Shown here piece by piece: positions 1 through 5,080 of a stretch of DNA of 6,192 nt. Each line of letters opens with the position of its first letter. The stretch's first letter is position 1. The notes beneath the pieces were generated by a model, which searched no databases, was not told where the DNA came from, and saw only the letters and a list, made by a program, of their open reading frames with translations. Location of the stretch: the NCBI GenBank assembly GCA_023132135.1, contig JAGLYR010000278.1, positions 1-6,192 of the forward strand, read 5' to 3'. A program made the position numbers and the translations under genes. The stretch comes from Candidatus Eiseniibacteriota bacterium. GTDB taxonomy: Bacteria > Arandabacterota > Arandabacteria > JAGLYR01.

Positions 1-46
1 CGCGCCTTGCCAGTCACACCCTGCGTCCCTCTCGCTACGGGATTCC

Positions 47-78
47 TGAATAACCCAAGCTATAACCTGGGTGATTCA
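47..78. repeat. Imperfect inverted repeat (hairpin) downstream of the minus-strand gene
   Basis: TGAATAACCCA (47-57) pairs with TGGGTGATTCA (68-78) at 10 of 11 positions around a 10-nt AT-rich loop. It lies about 45 bp past the stop of the minus-strand gene. Neither strand has a T-run after the stem, so it is not a classic intrinsic terminator. It could still stabilise the 3' end of the transcript, or be a copy of a dispersed palindromic repeat. A perfect 12-bp palindrome, GAGAGCGCTCTC, follows at 81-92. The pairing is directly visible; any role is a guess. Confidence 0.5.
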
Positions 79-88
79 TGGAGAGCGC

Positions 89-119
89 TCTCGCCTTGTC
101 GCGCCCTCTCGCTCTCGCC
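89..119 (-). repeat. Degenerate 7-bp repeat array (GGCGAGA type)
   Basis: Read on the minus strand just past the stop of the 123-1076 gene, the sequence falls into 7-bp steps: GGCGAGA, GCGAGAG, GGCGCGA, CAAGGCG, then AGAG. It shares an exact 13-mer, GACAAGGCGAGAG, with the stretch that overlaps the stop codon of the gene ending at 2352. The copy here is on the opposite strand (88-100). Both copies therefore sit at the 3' end of a gene and point the same way relative to it. The array is short and imperfect, but the agreement with the 2356-2383 array makes chance less likely. Confidence 0.5.
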
Positions 120-122
120 CGG

Positions 123-1076
123 CTAGGGTTTCGGAATGGCCAGATCAGCTGTCCCGAGCTTGGACATCGTCGCCTCCGGGAAGTTCTGTTGGATGTGCTC
201 GTGGATGATCTGGGCGTACTTGACCTTTTCGCGCGCCCAGTCGGCCATCATGTCAGCGTTCGTCCACGGTTTGTAGAGAGCTCCCGGTCCTGCCGCGCAT
301 CCCGGTCCCGGCTCAATCTTGAAGTAGCAGGGAGCCGTGAGTCGGACCATCTCCGGTGCCTCGGCGATGCGGATGAAGCCGCCGAAGGACTCGGTCAGGA
401 TGATGTGGACATCCATTGGAATGTCAGTGGACCGGCGAAGCGAAGCGAACTGGGGCAGCGAGAGATCAGCCGGCGGGTTGAAGGACCCGGCCCCGAGGGA
501 GTCGAGCAGGTGGGCGCCCGCGGCGTTGGCATGCCCGGCATAGATCGATACCTTGAAAGTGATGTCCTCGGGAATGTCACCGGTCTTCTTCATCTCGTTC
601 AGGAGCCAGAGCTGTCCCTCATCGACGACAAGGAAGCCCCGGAACCCGAGGTCGATGCAGCGCATGATTTCGGCGATCACGAACTTGAGCTGGTCGGATC
701 CTCGGAACCGGAGCCCGGAGAGGGCGCCCTCGACTGTTGCCAGCTGCCGTCCCGTATCCCAGGCCGAACGCGGGCCCGGGGTCATGATCACCTCAAGCTG
801 AGCATCGGCCGCAATCTGGGCGAAGTCCTTGAGCTCGGCGTCATCCAGCAAGGTGCTTCCCATCACCACGGAAATGGCGCGATGGATCGGAATCTTCCGC
901 TTGTTCATCTCGTCGATCATTGCCTCAAGAACGTTCGGGCGCTCGATGCCGGATATTTCCATGCGATACCATGCCCCGTCCGGAAAACGCTTTGTGCTCG
1001 TCGGCATATCGTAGCTGTCGGATGACGGTATGCTATGCTTCTCCATGGCCTTCGCCGCACGGTTGAGATCCATCAT
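123..1076 (-). CDS. Peptidase U32-like TIM-barrel protein of unknown function
   Basis: This is a 317-residue soluble protein with no signal peptide or membrane segment. It has an alternating beta/alpha pattern and motifs that I associate with small proteins annotated as U32 family peptidases: RGFLVVDEG (about 146-154), FKVSIYAGHAN (174-184), LGAGSFNPPADLSLPQ (194-209), then MDVHI and SFGGFIR (221-236). U32 proteins are barrel-like, and several are RNA- or cofactor-modifying factors rather than proteases, so peptidase activity should not be assumed. No cysteine cluster for an iron-sulfur centre is evident. A strong Shine-Dalgarno sequence (AAAGGAGG on the minus strand, 1079-1086) precedes two adjacent ATG codons. 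The second (1071-1073) has the better spacing, so the true start may be one codon later. The gene is transcribed away from the acetyl-CoA pathway genes and may be functionally unrelated. The family call is from remembered motif patterns; the coding call is firm. Confidence 0.65.
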   Translation of the reverse strand: MMDLNRAAKAMEKHSIPSSDSYDMPTSTKRFPDGAWYRMEISGIERPNVLEAMIDEMNKRKIPIHRAISVVMGSTLLDDAELKDFAQIAADAQLEVIMTPGPRSAWDTGRQLATVEGALSGLRFRGSDQLKFVIAEIMRCIDLGFRGFLVVDEGQLWLLNEMKKTGDIPEDITFKVSIYAGHANAAGAHLLDSLGAGSFNPPADLSLPQFASLRRSTDIPMDVHIILTESFGGFIRIAEAPEMVRLTAPCYFKIEPGPGCAAGPGALYKPWTNADMMADWAREKVKYAQIIHEHIQQNFPEATMSKLGTADLAIPKP

Positions 1077-1170
1077 TTCCTCCTTTGGCCTTCAGTTTCC
1101 CGCGATCGACACCGCATCGCTCTCTCTGCCCTTGTGTACCTGGATGTTTCGTAAAAGACGGGTGGCAAAA

Positions 1171-1200
1171 ATGATAGTCGATCCATGGGGCCGGGGTCAA
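1171..1200 (-). promoter_or_regulatory. Sigma70-like promoter for the U32-like gene
   Basis: On the minus strand, TTGACC (1195-1200) is followed after 18 bp by TATCAT (1171-1176). Both hexamers are close to the sigma70 consensus. Transcription would start near 1164 and leave a leader of roughly 90 nt before the Shine-Dalgarno sequence. The match is good but comes from sequence inspection only. Confidence 0.5.
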
Positions 1201-1231
1201 GGGAATCTCGAGACGCGGGACGCCGTCCGCC
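1201..1231. promoter_or_regulatory. Possible operator between the divergent promoters
   Basis: The 31 bp between the two divergent -35 boxes contains a perfect 8-bp palindrome, TCTCGAGA (1206-1213). Next to it is a short inverted repeat, GGAC-GCC-GTCC (1218-1228). A regulator bound here could affect both promoters. Short palindromes are common in GC-rich DNA, so this is only a candidate. Confidence 0.25.
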
Positions 1232-1259
1232 TTGACTTCCCCCTGTATGCTCGTATACT
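1232..1259 (+). promoter_or_regulatory. Sigma70-like promoter for the methionine synthase-like gene
   Basis: TTGACT (1232-1237) and TATACT (1254-1259) are separated by 16 bp. Each matches the sigma70 consensus at five of six positions. The start of transcription would be near 1266, giving a leader of about 30 nt with AAGGAG (1285-1290) six bases before the GTG start at 1297. This is the strongest promoter candidate on the plus strand and may drive the whole downstream gene run, since I see no clear promoter in the later spacers. Confidence 0.6.
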
Positions 1260-1296
1260 CGCATGAATTAGCCTGGAATCGAGCAAGGAGTCTGCT

Positions 1297-2352
1297 GTGT
1301 CCTTTGATCCTCTGTGTCTGGCCGCCGCCGTCGGGAGCTTCCCTCATAAGAATGCGGAAGAGGCGCTGGATCTAATCTTCCAACGCTTTCCAGAGATTCC
1401 GGTGTGGCCCCAGCTGCCCCGCTTGGGATTCCGCGAGAACATGTATGTGCAGTTCAGCGAGAAGCTCCCGTGTGCCGTGCTGGACGAGAGTGCGGGGTGC
1501 CTCCACTTCGATACCGGCGGCGACATCTACGGACCACTGGAGTCGTTTTTCGAGCGAGTAGTACTGGAGGATGTGGATTTCTTCGAAACTGCACAACCCT
1601 TCGCCGCGGGCTTCCATGCTTTCATTGATCGGTTGACCAGGGAGAAACCGGAAACCGTGCGGTGTGTCAAGGGACAGGTCACCGGTCCCATCAGCTTCGG
1701 GCTCACGATTACGGATCAGGGCAAACGCGCCATCATGTACCACCCGGAGTTATACGAGGCGATTCTCAAGGGGTGCGTGATGAGCGCCCGGTGGCAGGTC
1801 CGGAAGCTCAAGACCGTCCATCCGCAGGTTCTCATCTTCATGGACGAACCCTACCTGAGCGCGTTTGGATCTGCTTTCATTAACCTGTCCCGCGAGCAGG
1901 TCGTCTCGAATCTGAGCGAGCTCGCCGAGGGGATCCACCAGGAAGGCGGTCTCGTGGGGATCCACTGCTGCGGGAACACCGACTGGTCTATCCTGATGGA
2001 CGTGCCCATCGATGTGTTGAACTTCGATGCCTACGAGTTTTTCCAGGGTCTCACCCTGTACCCTGAGTCCCTGGCGCGGTTTGTGGATCGTGGTGGCACG
2101 CTGGCGTGGGGAATTGTCCCGTCGAGCGATGCGGCGGAGGGAGAGTCCGTGGATTCGCTGCGGGCCCGGTTCGGGGAGGGCCTGGAACTGCTGGCGGGGA
2201 AGGGGATCGACCGGGACAGGCTTGTCCGGCAATGCCTGATCACACCCAGTTGCGGAATGGGGGGGCGCACCGTTGAACTCGCTAAGCGAATCACGATGCT
2301 CACGGCCGAGCTTGCCGCCTCCCTGCGCGAGAAACATGCCCTGTATCGGTGA
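1297..2352 (+). CDS. Core (folate-independent) methionine synthase-like protein, MetE/UroD superfamily
   Basis: This 351-residue protein resembles the C-terminal catalytic half of cobalamin-independent methionine synthase and lacks the MetE N-terminal half. The N-terminus has VGSFPHKNAEEAL (12-24), then IPVWPQLPR and ENMYVQFSEKLP (about 34-58), typical of short MetE-like proteins in anaerobes. A full zinc site can be proposed: His223 and Cys225 (GIHCCGN), Glu247 (22 residues after Cys225, the same spacing as in E. coli MetE) and Cys319 (PSCGMGG). Zinc in this superfamily activates homocysteine thiol for methylation. Short 'core-MetE' or MesB enzymes are known from anaerobes with Wood-Ljungdahl genes and take the methyl group from a corrinoid protein rather than methyl-folate. 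The position upstream of cooC and acsB fits that role. The GTG start is supported by AAGGAG at 1285-1290. Alternatives are another zinc methyltransferase of the UroD/MtaA type. Superfamily certain, substrate inferred. Confidence 0.75.
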   Translation: MSFDPLCLAAAVGSFPHKNAEEALDLIFQRFPEIPVWPQLPRLGFRENMYVQFSEKLPCAVLDESAGCLHFDTGGDIYGPLESFFERVVLEDVDFFETAQPFAAGFHAFIDRLTREKPETVRCVKGQVTGPISFGLTITDQGKRAIMYHPELYEAILKGCVMSARWQVRKLKTVHPQVLIFMDEPYLSAFGSAFINLSREQVVSNLSELAEGIHQEGGLVGIHCCGNTDWSILMDVPIDVLNFDAYEFFQGLTLYPESLARFVDRGGTLAWGIVPSSDAAEGESVDSLRARFGEGLELLAGKGIDRDRLVRQCLITPSCGMGGRTVELAKRITMLTAELAASLREKHALYR

Positions 2353-2355
2353 CAA

Positions 2356-2383
2356 GGCGAGAGGGTGAGGGCGCGAGGGGGCC
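2356..2383 (+). repeat. Degenerate 7-bp repeat array (GGCGAGA type)
   Basis: Directly after the stop codon, the sequence runs in 7-bp steps: GGCGAGA, GGGTGAG, GGCGCGA, GGGGGCC. The first and third units recur in the array at 89-119, and the 13-mer GACAAGGCGAGAG at 2351-2363 is shared exactly with it. The low-complexity purine-rich make-up weakens the case for a defined element, but the shared 13-mer and the same place relative to a stop codon support it. Confidence 0.5.
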
Positions 2384-2404
2384 TGTTCTGATGCTCTTCT
2401 CCTT

Positions 2405-2439
2405 GGACTACGAACTAGGGACTACGGACTAGGGACTGT
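2405..2439 (+). repeat. 7-bp tandem repeat array (GGACTAS type)
   Basis: Five consecutive heptamers are visible: GGACTAC, GAACTAG, GGACTAC, GGACTAG and GGACTGT. The array ends 18 bp before the TTG start at 2458, so it would lie in the leader of the CooC-like gene. The unit differs from those of the other arrays in the window but shares the 7-bp period and the leading GGA. It contains no clear promoter hexamers. Confidence 0.75.
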
Positions 2440-2457
2440 ATCTAGAGAGGATCAATT

Positions 2458-3234
2458 TTGGCAATCGGCAGAGGAACCGTCACCGCTATAGTCGGAAAGG
2501 GAGGGACGGGCAAGACCACCCTGTCGGGGCTTCTGGTCCGCCGTCTTCTCGCCGATGGCCTGGGGCCGGTGCTGGCGGTGGATGCGGATCCGGCGCAGGG
2601 CTTCGGAAAGATTCTGGGAGTGGAGCCCACGGAGACGCTGGGAGAAATCAGGGAAGGTCTTCTGCGACCCGGGAACCAGATTCCCGCGGGCGTCGCCAAA
2701 AAGGGCTACCTGGACCTCCGCGTGCAATCGTCCATTGTCGAGGCCTCGGGTTTTGACCTTCTGACCATGGGGCGACCCGAGGGGCCGGGCTGCTACTGTT
2801 TTGTCAACAACCTCCTCCGGGACTCGCTGGATTCGCTGGTGGGCAACTACCCCTGGGTCGTGATCGATTGTGAGGCGGGGATGGAGCATCTCTCCCGCAG
2901 GACGGCCAAGGATGTGGACTACCTGTTCGTTGTGTGCAACGGCTCGCTGGCATCTGTGCAAACGGCGAGCCGGATACTGGATCTGATAGAGGACCTGCGA
3001 ACGAAGGCGGCACACAGGATTCTCATCCTGAACAACTTGGCGGGCGACACGGATGAAGTCGTGGAATCGCTCCTGGATCGCATTGATGCCGCCAGATTCG
3101 ACACATCGGGTGTAATCCCATACAATCAGCAGGTGAGTATGATGGAGCGGGAGGGTCAATCGATCCTGGATCTTCCGGACGAGAGCCCGGTGTCTCTGGC
3201 GCTGGAGCACGTGTTGGGAAAGATCCGGGGGTAG
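2458..3234 (+). CDS. cooC: CooC/AcsF-type nickel-insertion ATPase
   Basis: This 258-residue cytoplasmic ATPase belongs to the MinD/SIMIBI class that loads nickel into carbon monoxide dehydrogenase (CooC) or acetyl-CoA synthase (AcsF). A deviant Walker A, GKGGTGKTT, lies at 13-21 with the signature Lys14. DADP (42-45) is the switch I region. Cys112-Tyr-Cys114 (GPGCYCFVNN) is the CxC motif that binds metal between the two subunits of the CooC dimer. DCEAGMEHLSRRT begins at Asp137 (Walker B/switch II). All key residues are present, so the protein should be active. The TTG start is supported by GAGAGG at 2445-2450, seven bases upstream; no ATG gives the conserved N-terminus. The gene lies 41 bp before the CODH homologue and is probably co-transcribed with it and acsB. 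Because that CODH homologue has lost most nickel-site ligands, the A-cluster of AcsB is the likelier client, so AcsF may be the better name. Confidence 0.9.
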   Translation: MAIGRGTVTAIVGKGGTGKTTLSGLLVRRLLADGLGPVLAVDADPAQGFGKILGVEPTETLGEIREGLLRPGNQIPAGVAKKGYLDLRVQSSIVEASGFDLLTMGRPEGPGCYCFVNNLLRDSLDSLVGNYPWVVIDCEAGMEHLSRRTAKDVDYLFVVCNGSLASVQTASRILDLIEDLRTKAAHRILILNNLAGDTDEVVESLLDRIDAARFDTSGVIPYNQQVSMMEREGQSILDLPDESPVSLALEHVLGKIRG

Positions 3235-3235
3235 A

Positions 3236-3256
3236 GCCCGCGATGGCGGAGCGGGC
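3236..3256 (+). other. Short hairpin in the cooC-CODH homologue spacer
   Basis: GCCCGC (3236-3241) and GCGGGC (3251-3256) form a perfect 6-bp GC stem around a 9-nt loop, two bases after the cooC stop. No T-run follows, so termination is unlikely. The hairpin could affect mRNA processing or translation of the next gene. An ATG in the loop opens a six-codon frame (3243-3263) that ends 12 bp before the next start. This may be fortuitous. Confidence 0.3.
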
Positions 3257-3275
3257 AGGATAACGAGGCGGCGCG

Positions 3276-4952
3276 ATGGATGAGTGCAATTTGGCCCGGG
3301 CGGTGGCGCGGGGAGCGGCGGCGCGCGCAGATCACGCGCGGGCGCTCGCGCAGGCCCTGCTCAAGGTGGCCCGTGACAGGGATGGGGAATGTGTTCTCGG
3401 CAATGAGGAGCGCATCCGGCGGCTTGCGGTGGAGATGGGGATTTCCGCCGAGGGTGCAGTGGCCGAGGTCGCAGAGGGTGTTGCCCGGGCGGTGATGTCG
3501 GAGTTCGAGCGGAAGGATGGAGAGCTCGTTTCAGCCTGCCGGGCCCCCGAGAATCGGCAGAAGGTCTGGCGAAATGCCGGTGTTTTTCCGCGCGGTGTCG
3601 ACCTGGATATTCGGGATGTCCTCGACAGCACCGGGAAGAAAGCCGGCGACGCGAGGGATTTCCTGTGGGATGTGGTCCGCTGCGCTCTGGCGGATGGGTG
3701 GGGTGGATCGATGCTTGCCGGCGACATCTCGGGGGTTCTCTTCTCGCCGCTGTGGCCCGCGAGAGTGCGGATGGACTTGGGCGTGCTCAAGGAAAGCAAT
3801 GTCAATATTGTGATCCACGGACACGAGCCGGGTTTCGTCGAGACAGTCGTCCGGATCGCGGCAGAGCCCGACATGTTGGGCCGGGCAAAGATCGCTGGCG
3901 CGCAGGGGATAGCGGTGATCGCCACCGATGGCATCTCGAACGAGGCACTCATCCGCGACGGCCTGCCGGTGACCGGCAATTTGCTGCAACAGGAATTGTT
4001 GGTGGCCACCGGTGCAGTGGATCTGTTGGCAGTGGATGAGCGGTGCGCTCTTCCGGATCTCCAGGTTGCAACGCGCTGCTGCCACACTCGGCTGGTGGCG
4101 GTTTCTTCCGGGAGCGGTGCGTCGGGGCCGTGCTGGGCGCCGTCCTGGGAAACGTTTGATAGCGGTTCATCTCGTGAGCTCATCGCCGGCGCGATTGGGA
4201 ACTTCGGGGCGCGGGATCAGTCCCGGGTCGAGATCCCAAATGGGGAAACGGGGCTCATCGGAGGCTTTACGGCAGAGAGCCTGTCCCATCACTTCGGCGG
4301 CCGGTTCCGCGGGGGCTTCCGGCTGTTGAACGATGCCGTTGCCGCCGGACGGATTCGAGGCATCGCGGCACTGATGAGCAGCAACCTGATGGAGAGAACC
4401 TTGGCTGAGGGCATTCTCTCGGCAGTGACCGGTCTTCTGTCGAAAGACGTGCTGGTCGTACAGACGGGGCCTGCCCTGATCACGTGCGCCGCAGCGGGGC
4501 TCCTGAGACCCGAAGCTGCCTCGGAGTTCGCCGGGGACGGTCTTCGCGAGGTCTGTGAGATGGTGGGAATCCCGCCGGTCCTGCATATGGGTTCGTGTGC
4601 CGGCCACTCGGAAGTTCTCCTGAGCTTTGCCGGAATGGTGATGGAAGGAGGAGTCGGAAAAGATCTCTCGCAACTGCCTGTTGCGGCGGTCATGCCGGAA
4701 GTGATGAGCGACGATGCGGCGCCAATCGCTGTCTCGGCTGCCGCGTCCGGTGTGCCGGTCATCGCTGTCTCGTTACCGGGAGAGGAATCCCGGAAAACGA
4801 TGGATTTCCTGTCTCGGGAGATGCCGGATGCCCTTGGAGGGACGGTTGCGTTTGTGGGCGATCCCGGGGAGGCCGTCTCCCTTGTTCTGGAGCATCTTGA
4901 CGAGCGCCGGAGCGCCCTCAATCTCAAACCGAGCCGGGAAGCTGCGGGTTAG
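3276..4952 (+). CDS. cooS: Divergent, N-terminally short carbon monoxide dehydrogenase catalytic subunit homologue with a degenerate active site
   Basis: This 558-residue protein is clearly homologous to Ni-CODH (CooS/AcsA): GAAARADHAR (13-22), VNIVIHGHEP (176-185), GNLLQQEL (234-241), VDERCALP (253-260), GGFTAES (329-335) and PPVLHMGSC (433-441). Compared with remembered C. hydrogenoformans CODH-II numbering, the first ~75 residues with the D-cluster (Cys39, 47) and B-cluster (Cys48, 51, 56, 70) ligands are absent. Retained C-cluster ligands are His261 (here His183), Cys333 (Cys257) and Cys526 (Cys441). Lost are Cys295 (Gly219), Cys446 (Ser369) and Cys476 (Pro399). Catalytic Lys563 is Asp480 and His93 is Arg17; Asp219 is kept (Asp140). 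The frame is intact and motifs are preserved, so it is probably a working gene rather than a decayed one. An in-frame TAA at 3261-3263 rules out a longer N-terminus. GAGGCGG (3265-3271) is the likely ribosome site. It cannot be a standard CO dehydrogenase; a partner or scaffold of AcsB is one possibility. Homology is firm, function unknown. Confidence 0.88.
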   Translation: MDECNLARAVARGAAARADHARALAQALLKVARDRDGECVLGNEERIRRLAVEMGISAEGAVAEVAEGVARAVMSEFERKDGELVSACRAPENRQKVWRNAGVFPRGVDLDIRDVLDSTGKKAGDARDFLWDVVRCALADGWGGSMLAGDISGVLFSPLWPARVRMDLGVLKESNVNIVIHGHEPGFVETVVRIAAEPDMLGRAKIAGAQGIAVIATDGISNEALIRDGLPVTGNLLQQELLVATGAVDLLAVDERCALPDLQVATRCCHTRLVAVSSGSGASGPCWAPSWETFDSGSSRELIAGAIGNFGARDQSRVEIPNGETGLIGGFTAESLSHHFGGRFRGGFRLLNDAVAAGRIRGIAALMSSNLMERTLAEGILSAVTGLLSKDVLVVQTGPALITCAAAGLLRPEAASEFAGDGLREVCEMVGIPPVLHMGSCAGHSEVLLSFAGMVMEGGVGKDLSQLPVAAVMPEVMSDDAAPIAVSAAASGVPVIAVSLPGEESRKTMDFLSREMPDALGGTVAFVGDPGEAVSLVLEHLDERRSALNLKPSREAAG

Positions 4953-5028
4953 CCTGCATTGCTCACCAGCGGCCGGAAGCCGGTTCGGATATCAGGCTCT
5001 TGGCTCCGACGATTGCGGGAGTGCAGTG

Positions 5029-5056
5029 GGAAATAGGAAATCGGAAATAGGAAATA
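5029..5056 (+). repeat. 7-bp tandem repeat array (GGAAATA type)
   Basis: Four tandem heptamers, GGAAATA, GGAAATC, GGAAATA, GGAAATA, lie in the 128-bp spacer before acsB and are followed by the related GGGCGAA. The array ends 24 bp before the acsB ATG. Its AT-rich make-up stands out from the GC-rich surroundings. The rest of the spacer (4953-5028) shows no convincing promoter or terminator; a weak GGCCGG-AAG-CCGGTT fold is present at 4971-4985. Confidence 0.8.
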
Positions 5057-5080
5057 GGGCGAATACACGGGGGACGCTGG

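Noticed and set aside
78-1025. A 315-codon plus-strand open frame
   Set aside because: It lies almost wholly opposite the minus-strand U32-like gene, which has a strong Shine-Dalgarno sequence, a promoter and recognisable motifs. The plus-strand product has no family-like motifs and is typical of antisense frames in GC-rich DNA.
2405-2439. CRISPR-like array
   Set aside because: The units are contiguous 7-bp tandem repeats without spacers, and no cas gene is nearby.
3235-3275. A frameshift hiding the missing N-terminus of the CODH homologue
   Set aside because: Only 41 bp separate the genes, far too short for the roughly 75 missing residues, and no cysteine motif appears in any frame there. 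The cooC frame upstream is fully accounted for.
3332-4183. A 283-codon minus-strand open frame inside the CODH homologue
   Set aside because: Its Ser/Arg/Pro-rich product is a shadow of the plus-strand gene, and no ribosome site or motif supports it.
4971-4985. Intrinsic terminator after the CODH homologue
   Set aside because: The stem has only four Watson-Crick pairs plus two wobble pairs and no T-run follows. Read-through into acsB is more likely.
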